Assembly: GCA_017933995.1 (NCBI GenBank)
Contig: JAGBKI010000048.1
Location: forward strand, 1 to 57,874
Length of the DNA: 57,874 nt
Reading direction: 5' to 3'
Origin: Bacteroidaceae bacterium
GTDB taxonomy: Bacteria > Bacteroidota > Bacteroidia > Bacteroidales > Bacteroidaceae
Under the pieces are notes generated by a model. That model was not told where the DNA came from, ran no database searches, and worked only from the letters and a program-made list of their open reading frames with translations. The translations under genes were made by a program, and so were the position numbers. Shown here one piece after another: positions 22,663 through 29,564 of this stretch; positions within the stretch are counted from its first letter, which is position 1, and each line of letters begins with the position of its first letter.

Positions 22663-22694
22663 ATATAATATGGTGTGTGGGCAGGAGCGCAAAT

Positions 22695-23561
22695 CTATTT
22701 TTCCTTGTCTTCGTTGTCCTCTGTTGTATTAGAAACTTGCAGTAAATAGTCGTTGGCACGGTTGGAAGAAATAACGCTATGTCCGAGTTCGCGTTCCAGT
22801 TCAAGACGGGCAGTCTTTGCCACATGGCCGCCCTTGCGGGCAACCTCGCCGCTCTCACGCATTCCTTTCGGGCTGTGTTCGCGGGATAGATCGGTAGTGG
22901 CGGCTTCAGCCAGCGTATTGAGTGCCAGTTCGGTGAGCGTCATATTGTCGCGCAAACTTTCTTTCTTCAAGCCTTTGTGTTGTTTGTACTGCTTTACGGT
23001 TTTGCCGCTCCACTCCCGCGTGATAATGTTTGTCAATATGGCAAAGTCACGACCCTCTTGTACGCTGCTGCGCTTCCACTCGTCTGTAAGGTATTTGCGC
23101 ACCTCTATACTTTTGAGCCGCTGGTTTATCCAGTTGTCGGAATAGCCCAGCCGCTTGTAGTCGGCCATTGCTTGCTCTATGGAAAGTTCCGGGTCTTGCA
23201 ACTGGTCGATGCGCGTCTGGGCCACTTCTGCCATCCACACTTTGAACGGCTCTGCCTTGGGTGAGGGGATGGACTGGATGAGACGGAACATCTGGCTCAT
23301 CGTCGCCACGTCCGTCAGTCGCATCTTGCCGTCGGCAGCACGAAGTTTCAACTGGTGACAATTTGTCACCGTTTCATTTCCTTCTTCTCTGAGGCGTTGT
23401 TTGAGCTTATTCCAATACTTGCGGGCTGTCAACGGGTCTTTGCTGTCCGTAAGTGCTTCAACCACGTCTACGACAGAAAAGTACCACTCCTCCTGTTCCG
23501 CGTCCCAAGCGGTGCGGATTTTCCTGTCTTCGTAGAGTTGCAGGGCTTGTTTGGTATCCAT
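22695..23561 (-). CDS. BRO-N/antirepressor-like DNA-binding protein
   Basis: A 288-residue protein of the BRO-N (phage antirepressor/DinD-like) group. The N-terminal domain (KIRTAWDAEQEEWYFSVVDVV, then EALTDSKDPLTARKYWNKLKQR) is the BRO-N fold. The C-terminal part (GHVAKTARLELERELGHSVISSNRANDYL) resembles the end of DinD-type proteins. Such genes occur in prophages and islands, usually as regulators of unknown target. It starts about 20 bp after a copied fragment of the methyltransferase 3' end and stops just before relA. Codon usage is more AT-leaning than relA. No phage structural genes are nearby, so it looks like an island gene. Confidence 0.78.
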   Translation of the reverse strand: MDTKQALQLYEDRKIRTAWDAEQEEWYFSVVDVVEALTDSKDPLTARKYWNKLKQRLREEGNETVTNCHQLKLRAADGKMRLTDVATMSQMFRLIQSIPSPKAEPFKVWMAEVAQTRIDQLQDPELSIEQAMADYKRLGYSDNWINQRLKSIEVRKYLTDEWKRSSVQEGRDFAILTNIITREWSGKTVKQYKQHKGLKKESLRDNMTLTELALNTLAEAATTDLSREHSPKGMRESGEVARKGGHVAKTARLELERELGHSVISSNRANDYLLQVSNTTEDNEDKEK

Positions 23562-23582
23562 TGTTTTCTTTGTTATTTATCG

Positions 23583-23614
23583 TTTCAAGAAGCCGTATTG
23601 GTAGACTTTGGGGG
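23583..23614 (-). repeat. Duplicated 3' tail of the methyltransferase gene
   Basis: These 32 bp match 26925-26956 with one mismatch. There the sequence encodes the last residues of the methyltransferase (PKVYQYGFLK). Here the same frame ends in an Arg codon and a stop. It is immediately preceded, on the minus strand, by the duplicated relA 5' end and followed by the BRO gene start. Confidence 0.85.
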
Positions 23615-23626
23615 GGGTAACAGTAC

Positions 23627-23713
23627 GCCTTGCGCTGCGAGGCGAATGCGGGGGCGCGAACGAGGGAAAGGAGGGGGAGAATGGTGCGGGGCATATATAT
23701 AATATGGTGTGTA
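23627..23713 (-). pseudogene. Truncated duplicate of the relA 5' end
   Basis: About 85 bp match 22595-22679 with only a handful of differences, including the leader (ACCATATTATAT) and the first 23 or so codons of relA (MPRTILPLLSLVR, then AFASQRKA). The copy breaks off into the methyltransferase-tail copy, so it is a dead fragment. Its promoter-proximal part may still initiate translation. Confidence 0.85.
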
Positions 23714-23736
23714 GGTTTTTGGGTTCTTTTACGAGG

Positions 23737-23761
23737 AGTTGTCAAAGATTATTTGACAACT
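23737..23761. repeat. 25-bp palindromic element, copy 1
   Basis: A near-palindrome with 10-bp arms (AGTTGTCAAA / TTTGACAACT) and a 5-base centre. Its exact reverse complement occurs inside rhuM at 24706-24730. It lies between the rhuM stop and the relA 5' fragment. Confidence 0.85.
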
Positions 23762-23871
23762 GGCCTTGCGGCTAAACCTTTTGCTTTGAGGTAGTTAGAC
23801 GTAGTGAATGGGCGCGGTGCGTGAAGGTGGCAAGTTTTTCTTTTAGTTTGTTAGCGTGTTTTGGGCGTGAC

Positions 23872-23903
23872 AGACGCTGGAAGCGTCTCCCTTTCTGTAA
23901 CCG
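23872..23903. repeat. AGACGCT-AAGCGTCT palindromic repeat with conserved tail
   Basis: The motif AGACGCTGGAAGCGTCT is followed by CCCTTTCTGTAACC. The same motif plus tail forms both arms of the inverted repeat at 49967-50208. It lies just downstream of the rhuM stop. The rest of the 23562-23913 gap consists of the duplicated fragments and the 25-bp palindrome. Confidence 0.7.
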
Positions 23904-23913
23904 TTTGGGATAG

Positions 23914-24921
23914 TTAACGTTTTTGCTTGATTTCCTTTTCAAGGTTCTCCAACAGGCGGAGGTCTTCGCGGTCGGCTTCGGCGGCTTCGTATCGGCGGCG
24001 GCGCGCGTCAAATTCGCGGTAGATGCGCTTGGCCTGCTGCTCCATCTCTTGGTTCGTCACACAGCCGCGTCCTTGCAGCACGTCGCGCCCGTTGAACGCG
24101 AGCAGGCTGTCCACGTTCTGCCGCCAGTAGTCGAGCGTGAGGTCGCGGCGGTCGCGCACGCGCAACTCGGCGGTTTCAAGGAAAATGGTCACGAGGCGGT
24201 TCAGCGTGTCTATCTCTTCGGCGTGCAGGTAGTTCTTGGCTATCACCACGTCGCCCGTGCGCACGATGCTGCCTTTCCACGTCGTCAGCCCCATATTGGG
24301 CTTCGTGGCGTCGGCGCGTGCGCATACCAGTTCGGCAGCGGTCTGGTGCGTAACGGCGTAGAGCAGTTTGTTCTGTGTCTCGGCAAAGAACATCTGCGTG
24401 GCTTTGTCGTCGGGCTGGTAGTCGGAACTGAGTGCAAAGAGGTCGCGCAGTTTCTGATAGAAACGCTTTTCCGAGGCACGGATATCGCGGATGCGCGCCA
24501 GCATCTCGTCGAAGTAGTCGGGGCGGCCGTCGGGGTTCTTCAGTCGCTCGTCGTCCATCGTGAAGCCTTTTACGAGGTACTCGGAGAGGTGGCGCGTGGC
24601 CCACTGCCGGAACTGCGTGCCGCGCAGACCACGCACACGATAGCCCACGGCGATAATCATCTCCAAGGCATAGAACGTGACGTTGTATTGCTTGCCGTCG
24701 GCGGCAGTTGTCAAATAATCTTTGACAACTGACTCAAAGGATAACTCTTTCTCTTTGAGGATGTTAAGGATGTGATAGCTCACGCTTTGCTTGGAGGTGG
24801 CAAAAAGTTCGGCAAGTTGTTGTTGGTTGAGCCACACTTTGCCGTCGCGTGCCATAAGGGCGACGCTCGCTTTGCCGTCGGGCGAGCGGTAAATGATGAG
24901 GTTTTGTCCGGTGGTATTCAT
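23914..24921 (-). CDS. RhuM-family protein
   Basis: A 335-residue member of the RhuM (virulence protein RhuM) family, named from a Salmonella pathogenicity island gene; biochemical role unknown. Family traits are an N-terminal winged-helix-like segment (VWLNQQQLAELFATSKQSVSYH), YALEMIIAVGYRVRG, FRQWATRHLSEYLVKGF and a C-terminal FNGRDVLQGRGCVTNQEME with a coiled tail. The N-terminal resemblance to BRO/KilA-N and death-on-curing-linked regulators suggests DNA binding. The gene starts 60 bp after hipT on the same strand with no clear terminator between, so it may be read from the hip promoter. A 25-bp palindrome lies in its coding DNA at 24706-24730. Confidence 0.85.
   Translation of the reverse strand: MNTTGQNLIIYRSPDGKASVALMARDGKVWLNQQQLAELFATSKQSVSYHILNILKEKELSFESVVKDYLTTAADGKQYNVTFYALEMIIAVGYRVRGLRGTQFRQWATRHLSEYLVKGFTMDDERLKNPDGRPDYFDEMLARIRDIRASEKRFYQKLRDLFALSSDYQPDDKATQMFFAETQNKLLYAVTHQTAAELVCARADATKPNMGLTTWKGSIVRTGDVVIAKNYLHAEEIDTLNRLVTIFLETAELRVRDRRDLTLDYWRQNVDSLLAFNGRDVLQGRGCVTNQEMEQQAKRIYREFDARRRRYEAAEADREDLRLLENLEKEIKQKR
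24706..24730. repeat. 25-bp palindromic element, copy 2 (inside rhuM)
   Basis: Exact reverse complement of 23737-23761, here inside the rhuM reading frame where it encodes SVVKDYLTT. Because similar residues occur in RhuM homologues, this copy may be the source of the downstream one. Confidence 0.85.
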
Positions 24922-24981
24922 CGTGGGACAGTCTGATTGTTGTTTATATTAGCATTGGGGAGTGATAGAACCTACCTTTAC

Positions 24982-25983
24982 TCAAAGCAAAGTCGTGCGG
25001 CGATAATTGTATGAATGCCAATAGTTTCGTTTTAGTGAATCGGACAAGAAGGAGCGTTCTGTCAGTTCCTTTGCCAGCGGGTGTTCTGCGGAAAAGAAAT
25101 CCAATTCTCGCTTCACCAATCTTGCGGACAGACCTATTCTTCTTCCAAACTCCTCAAAGTCCTCTCTGCAAACGGCTCGGGTGTCGGAGAGTTTCATACC
25201 TTCCCGAAACAATCCTTTGTCAAGGGCGAAGATGCGTGGCACGCTCAAGTGCAGACTGGTATTGATGAGGTCGTAGGCAGGTGCGAGGTGGTATTCCCCA
25301 TCGCCACGGTTGATGAGCGAGAAGTTCTTCAGGTGGGCATCGTCGTTGAGCGTGAGATAATTGAAAACAATCATTCGGAAGAACTTCAGGATTTCAACGG
25401 GGGCTGCCGTTGCATATTTGCGGATGATGCCTGCACATTCCTCGTAGCTGAGATTGCTATATTTGTAGTCGCTGCCCCCATCGGCATTGGTCAAACCAGC
25501 AAGTGAGGCAAAATCCTCCTGGCTATATTTCTGTCCGCCTGGCCCGACATCGAAGCGTCGGCACAGGTAGGCCGCTTCACCGTCACGGAAGAAACACAGT
25601 GCGTTGGCTGCCGTTTCTATGCGGTAGACCTGTGAGGCCAACTGCATGGTCAAATGCTCATTGGCGGGACAGTACTTGCGGTCGAACAAAGCGTATGAAG
25701 TCGGTGCCGGTTTCAGAATGTGCGTTCCACGTTCCCCCTCTTCGGGTTTTACCAACTTCCCCGCTTCACCCACAACCATACTCGCCTTTGGTTGCACGCC
25801 GGATAAGGAGATACGACCTATGTTCTTCAAATAAGTGCCATTGTCGCTCCTTTCGTTATTCGGGCTGTCAAAGACGAGAATATGCGAAACCTCCTTTCCG
25901 TCGAACAGTTGCTTTCGGGCTGCTGGCGAATAAGTATCAAAACCTTCCTGCAAGGTGCAGGGACACACATGGAGTTCTATCAT
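24982..25983 (-). CDS. hipT: HipT-like serine/threonine kinase toxin (HipA core)
   Basis: A 333-residue HipA-fold kinase lacking the usual N-terminal subdomain, which is encoded separately by the gene just upstream. It keeps the Gly/Ser loop ISLSGVQPK with serines at residues 59 and 61, equivalent to the SxS autophosphorylation site of HipT. It also has the catalytic loop LTLNDDAHLKNFS (NxDxHxKN, Asp215) and the metal-binding PAYDLINT (Asp238). HipA and HipT phosphorylate aminoacyl-tRNA synthetases (GltX or TrpS) and so trigger the stringent response and dormancy; the target here is not known. The start lies two bases after the hipS stop. Base composition is more AT-rich than the flanking core genes, consistent with acquisition. 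Confidence 0.85.
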   Translation of the reverse strand: MIELHVCPCTLQEGFDTYSPAARKQLFDGKEVSHILVFDSPNNERSDNGTYLKNIGRISLSGVQPKASMVVGEAGKLVKPEEGERGTHILKPAPTSYALFDRKYCPANEHLTMQLASQVYRIETAANALCFFRDGEAAYLCRRFDVGPGGQKYSQEDFASLAGLTNADGGSDYKYSNLSYEECAGIIRKYATAAPVEILKFFRMIVFNYLTLNDDAHLKNFSLINRGDGEYHLAPAYDLINTSLHLSVPRIFALDKGLFREGMKLSDTRAVCREDFEEFGRRIGLSARLVKRELDFFSAEHPLAKELTERSFLSDSLKRNYWHSYNYRRTTLL

Positions 25984-25985
25984 AC

Positions 25986-26294
25986 TTACACGGGTTTTAT
26001 GGTAACGGCTCCGATAGTATCGTGTTGTGCGGTGGCCAGCATAATGCCGAAATCGTCGTTTTCGTCAATGTGGTGCAACATAGATTGCACCTGCCGGTTT
26101 GCTCCTTCAGACAGCATATTGAAGAAATAGGGAAAGAGATGGTTGGAGCGATAGACGCTCTTCGTTACAGGCATCGCCAGGCAGACGGGGGCTCCCCTGT
26201 AGCCGTCACGATAGGTAAAAACATATTCTCGTGCATCCGTCTCTGTCAGGAGGCCTGCTTCCACATCGTGGACATACACTTTACACTTTCTCAT
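25986..26294 (-). CDS. hipS: HipS-like protein (free-standing HipA N-terminal domain)
   Basis: A 102-residue protein equal to the N-subdomain-1 of HipA. It contains GAPVCLAMPVTKSVYRS and HLFPYFFNMLSEGANRQV, the pattern that precedes the kinase core in full-length HipA. In the E. coli O127 HipBST system the matching small protein HipS, not HipB, neutralises the HipT kinase. The same role is likely here but unproven. It overlaps the hipB end by 14 bases and ends two bases before hipT, a tight operon order B-S-T. Confidence 0.8.
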   Translation of the reverse strand: MRKCKVYVHDVEAGLLTETDAREYVFTYRDGYRGAPVCLAMPVTKSVYRSNHLFPYFFNMLSEGANRQVQSMLHHIDENDDFGIMLATAQHDTIGAVTIKPV

Positions 26295-26502
26295 ACTCCA
26301 GCTGCTTGAGGTTGATGTCTATCTGTAGTCCTAACGTGTCAATAATCGTCAGCAGCGTGGAGAGCTGTGGATTCCCCTCTCCTCGTTCAATGGCAACGAT
26401 GGTGTTTACGGCCACGCTCGCCAAATCAGCTAACGTCTGTTGGTTGATGCCGAGTTTTTTCCGTCTTTCCCTGACTGTCCGTCCTATTTCTTGCTGCGTC
26501 AT
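26281..26502 (-). CDS. hipB: HipB-like helix-turn-helix regulator
   Basis: A 73-residue XRE-family protein with a helix-turn-helix (RKKLGINQQTLADLASVAVN, TIVAIERGEGNPQLSTLLTI) and a short C-terminal tail (LGLQIDINLKQLE). It fits HipB, the DNA-binding autorepressor of hip operons. The ATG at 26502 gives the normal HipB start; a TTG at 26532 would add ten residues. A dyad TCGCA-N6-TGCGA at 26567-26582 upstream is a possible operator. A minus-strand TATTTTTG at 26530-26537 is a possible -7 box close to the start. Confidence 0.82.
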   Translation of the reverse strand: MTQQEIGRTVRERRKKLGINQQTLADLASVAVNTIVAIERGEGNPQLSTLLTIIDTLGLQIDINLKQLEYEKV

Positions 26503-26548
26503 AATCTCAATGTGTTGCGATTTCTGCGGCAAAAATAAACATCTCCCT

Positions 26549-26677
26549 TCAAAAAGAGGCTGAATTTCGCAATAAAATGCGATTTCGGTTCTGTCCTTCG
26601 CTATTATCTCGCTTCAACTGCCGAATCGTTGCCTTGAGGTCTTCCAGCTGGCGGAGGTCTTCGCGGTCAGTATCCAT
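26549..26677 (-). pseudogene. Remnant of a second rhuM 3' end
   Basis: A short open frame of 42 codons begins MDTDREDLRQLEDLKATI. Its DNA shares GACCGCGAAGACCTCCGCC with the C-terminal coding part of rhuM (ADREDLRLLENLEKEI at about 23940-23970). Nothing else of a rhuM gene remains next to it. It is best read as the leftover of an earlier rhuM copy, now lying in the hipB promoter region. Confidence 0.55.
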
Positions 26678-26687
26678 AGTGTATGTC

Positions 26688-26914
26688 AACCCGTTGGCGG
26701 AATTACCAGAATTTGTTCAATTTTGATATAAATTTTGATGAATTTCTTCGACGAGCGAAGCGAGTAGAACTCGGTTACTGCGCGAAGCGCATAAAGAGTA
26801 GTCGCCAACGGCGAGTTATCGAGTTCAACTCGCTTCGCTCGTCGAAGAAATTTTTCAAAATTAAATTCAAAATTATTCAAAATCCGCACTATTGGTCTAA
26901 TTCCGCCAACGCGT
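26688..26914. mobile_element. MITE-like inverted-repeat element
   Basis: An AT-rich element of about 227 bp. Its ends, AAC(C)GTTGGCGGAATTA and the reverse complement TAATTCCGCCAACG(C)GTT, are inverted. An inner pair (GAATTTCTTCGACGAGCG at 26739-26756 and its complement at about 26835-26852) continues the symmetry, so most of the element can fold on itself. ATGTC flanks it on both sides (26683-26687 and 26916-26920), like a 5-bp target-site duplication. It encodes no transposase; chance reading frames cross it on both strands. The right flank includes the methyltransferase stop codon. Confidence 0.6.
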
Positions 26915-26918
26915 TATG

Positions 26919-29564
26919 TCATTCTTTCAGGAAGCCGTATTGGTAGACTTTGGGGGCGAGGCGGGTTTGGGCGAGTTCCTTCAGGGCGGCGCGGAGGGTG
27001 CGGATGAGGGCGGTGTAGCAGGCGTCGGGGCTGTCGGGGTTCATCTGCTGCTTGCCGCTCTTGGTGGTCTTGGTGCCTTGGAAGTGGAGGCGGATGTCGT
27101 AGAAGGAGGCGTCGGGGTGCTGGCGCGCGGCGGGCTGGGCGTGGTAGTAGCGCCACAGGGCGAGGCCGGCGGCGTAGACGGCGCGGGCTTCTTCGCTCAT
27201 GCAGTCCAACAACGAAAGCCGAGGTACGTCGGGTTTGTCCGTCGCCCCTTCGGGGCTTGCTTCAGTGCTTGCGTTTACAGGGGTTCCATTCGCTTCGCTC
27301 ATTCCACCCCTGCCTGTGGTCTGTCGTGCTTTCAGCACTTCGTCTTCGGCGGACGCAGAAGAGAAGAGGTCGGGCGAAGCGGTGCTGGCACTCTGTACGT
27401 CACGCAGGGGCTGGCGGAGGAAGTCGCTCATAAAGTGGCTTTGGAACACTTCCTGCGCGCCCACTTCCTCTTCGGTGAAGGGGAGCCAGTGGTTCTCGCC
27501 GCTTTCCGCGCTGATGCGGTTCTGGCCGTGGAAGAGGGTGTAGACAAGGCAGTCGGCCTGGAAACCGTAGTCCGTCTGCCAACCGTCGCTCGGATAAAGG
27601 AACTGGTCGCGGTCGTTGAGCCAGGTGGCGGGGTTGCACAAGCGCGCGGAGAAGTAGACCGCCATGGGGATGAGGTTCTCAGGCGTGATGGCGTACTTGC
27701 AGGCGTTCTTGGGATTGCCGCTCTTGAGGAGGCTCTGCTCGCTTTGTATGCAGAGGTATTGGTTATTCTGAAAGTCGGGGCCGTTGTTGCCCGTATAGCC
27801 GATAACGTTCTTGGGCGTGCGGCTGACGTAGCGCGTAATCCACTTGGTGATGGCTGCGTCTGGAGTCGTGCTGCTGATGGTTTTGTTGCCAAGGAACGTG
27901 CCGTCGGCGTCGTAAACATCGGCGGTTATGCTTTGGAACACCTCCTGCTGGTCGGTGCGCCAGATGAAGAAGCCGATGGGGAACTGCCCCTTCACGTTGT
28001 CGAAAGTGGCTGCCGGGACGACGAACATCCGACAAAGCTTCGCTTTGAACCAATTTCGGAAATACGCGAAGGCGCTGCCTTGCAGAATTTTCAAAGTTGA
28101 AAATTCTGCAAGGCAGCACGATGGTATTTCGCTGTAAATGCGGGCGAAGAACTGGACGTAGAGTTCGCGTATGCCAAGTCCGAAGTCTTTGCGGTAGGTC
28201 TCCCAAACGGAAGAGGTGTTGCTTACGCCCGTCTTGTTTTCGCCGCCGCCTGTCACTTGCGTGGCCGTGCCCGCCTCCGCATACGGCGGGTTAATATATA
28301 TAATAAGGTGTCGGCGGCGTTCGGGGTCGTTGATGATGTCTTGCAGCGACTGGGGCAGGCGGGTGAAGGGGTCGTTGAGGAAGTCGAACTGGAAGACGTG
28401 GCTCTCCAACAGGTTGGCGCCGCCGCTGCCGGGGGTGCGCGCGGCGGCGTTCATGGCGGCGATGCGCTGGTGGATGGCCTGCACGTCGGCCTTGTCGAGC
28501 GTGGAGGCGTAGACGTGGTATTTGTTGGTGAGGCCGGCCAGCAGGTTGCCCGTGCCGGCGCAGCAGTCCCAAATGTAGTATTCGTCCTGCCAGTTTTCGC
28601 CGAGTTCGGCGGCGATGTACTGCTGCGAGAGTTCCACCCAGCGGGCGGGGGTGAAGAAGGAGCCTTTGCGCTCGCGCACGTCCTGCGGCACGAGGAGGTC
28701 GCGGCGGTTCACGATGTCGTCCCAGTATTCGCGGCGCGGGGGGCGGGCGTAGCGGTTCCAGAAGAGGCGGTGGGCCTGCTGGCGGTCGTTGAAGCGCACG
28801 CGGGTGAGTTCTTCGAGGCCCAGGTCGTTGACGCGGCGGTCGAGCAGGTAGTGGTCGTCCTGGAGGAGCACGAAGAGTTTCTCGCCGAGCGTCTGGTTGT
28901 CCTTGGCGAGGATGTCGGCGAGGTAGAAGTCGGCGTCGATGATGCCTGCCTGCTTGGCGAGGTCCCAGTCGATGTTGATGGTGGGCTTGACGGCCTGCAG
29001 CCACTTGAGGTAGATGTGGGTGAAGTTGTTGCGGTTGATGCGTATGTGGCTGCCGGCCTTGCTGCGCGTGGCGAAGTTGCGGCGGATGAAGTGGAAGAGT
29101 TCGGGGGCGTCGGTGTCGTAGCGGTAGATTTCGAGGCCGCTGTGGAGGCTGTCGTGCAGCAGGCCGAGGAGCTGGCGGAACTCCTTGGTGTGGTGGTCGC
29201 TGGGGGGCACGTTCCAGTTGAAGTCGTTCTGCCGCAGTACGGGGAGCACGGTGCTGTAGGGCAGGAAGGCTATCTTCTCGGCGTCGAAGGCGCCGAGGTA
29301 GGCGGGGGGCAGGTGGCGGTCCTGCGGGCGTTCCTTGCCGAGGGTGAGGATGAGCTGTATGACGGACTCGAAGATGTCGTGGCTTGTGCCGCGCTTGGCT
29401 TCGGCCCAGAGGAGGGGTTCGGGCTCGTTGAGGCCGAGGGGGTCGGCGGGCAGGCAGACGCAGAAGTCCACGCGGCCCACTATCTGCGTGGTGTCGAAGC
29501 GCGGGAACAGGTCGCGCGCCACCTCGTTCTTCAGTTGCTCTTCAAGGATGGTGGTGGGGTACAT
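26919..29564 (-). CDS. Single-chain nuclease-DNA methyltransferase (type IIG-like restriction enzyme)
   Basis: An 881-residue protein. An N-terminal segment has the order Asp33 (RVDFCV) then Glu55-x-Lys57 (LLWAEAKRG), which fits a PD-(D/E)XK nuclease core. The middle carries the AdoMet motif WDCCAGTGNLL near residue 335 and the catalytic NPPY (IYINPPYAEAG) near residue 425, typical of N6-adenine methyltransferases. The C-terminal third probably holds specificity, and ends KVYQYGFLKE. One chain with both activities and no partner subunit suggests a type IIG enzyme; a solitary methyltransferase is the alternative. A Ser/Thr/Ala-rich insert near residues 720-790 is encoded by hairpin-rich DNA, and a 44-bp palindrome lies within the coding DNA at 28074-28117. 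Confidence 0.78.
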   Translation of the reverse strand: MYPTTILEEQLKNEVARDLFPRFDTTQIVGRVDFCVCLPADPLGLNEPEPLLWAEAKRGTSHDIFESVIQLILTLGKERPQDRHLPPAYLGAFDAEKIAFLPYSTVLPVLRQNDFNWNVPPSDHHTKEFRQLLGLLHDSLHSGLEIYRYDTDAPELFHFIRRNFATRSKAGSHIRINRNNFTHIYLKWLQAVKPTINIDWDLAKQAGIIDADFYLADILAKDNQTLGEKLFVLLQDDHYLLDRRVNDLGLEELTRVRFNDRQQAHRLFWNRYARPPRREYWDDIVNRRDLLVPQDVRERKGSFFTPARWVELSQQYIAAELGENWQDEYYIWDCCAGTGNLLAGLTNKYHVYASTLDKADVQAIHQRIAAMNAAARTPGSGGANLLESHVFQFDFLNDPFTRLPQSLQDIINDPERRRHLIIYINPPYAEAGTATQVTGGGENKTGVSNTSSVWETYRKDFGLGIRELYVQFFARIYSEIPSCCLAEFSTLKILQGSAFAYFRNWFKAKLCRMFVVPAATFDNVKGQFPIGFFIWRTDQQEVFQSITADVYDADGTFLGNKTISSTTPDAAITKWITRYVSRTPKNVIGYTGNNGPDFQNNQYLCIQSEQSLLKSGNPKNACKYAITPENLIPMAVYFSARLCNPATWLNDRDQFLYPSDGWQTDYGFQADCLVYTLFHGQNRISAESGENHWLPFTEEEVGAQEVFQSHFMSDFLRQPLRDVQSASTASPDLFSSASAEDEVLKARQTTGRGGMSEANGTPVNASTEASPEGATDKPDVPRLSLLDCMSEEARAVYAAGLALWRYYHAQPAARQHPDASFYDIRLHFQGTKTTKSGKQQMNPDSPDACYTALIRTLRAALKELAQTRLAPKVYQYGFLKE
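27188..27410. repeat. Hairpin-rich in-frame insert in the methyltransferase gene
   Basis: Several short stem-loops are packed here: GCCCC-TTC-GGGGC, GTGC-TTTCA-GCAC, and AGGGGT...ACCCCT around an ATTCGCTTCGCTCAT core. The encoded stretch is low-complexity and lies between two well-ordered parts of the protein, so it is probably a variable linker. Confidence 0.5.
28074..28117. repeat. 44-bp palindrome inside the methyltransferase gene
   Basis: Two perfect 21-bp arms (28074-28094 and 28097-28117) separated by two bases. They encode CLAEFSTLKILQGS, which is a conserved-looking part of the methyltransferase domain. A smaller stem, CAAAGC-TTC-GCTTTG, lies just to its left near 28033-28047. Confidence 0.85.

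Noticed and set aside
24982-26294. One hipA gene split by a recent mutation
   Set aside because: The two products have clean domain limits, a proper start for each and the B-S-T spacing of known three-part systems. A recent break would leave in-frame remnants, which I do not see, although this cannot be excluded without homologues.
26683-26946. Small frames on both strands across the MITE-like element
   Set aside because: They mirror each other because the DNA is an inverted repeat; the peptides are products of the repeat, not genes.
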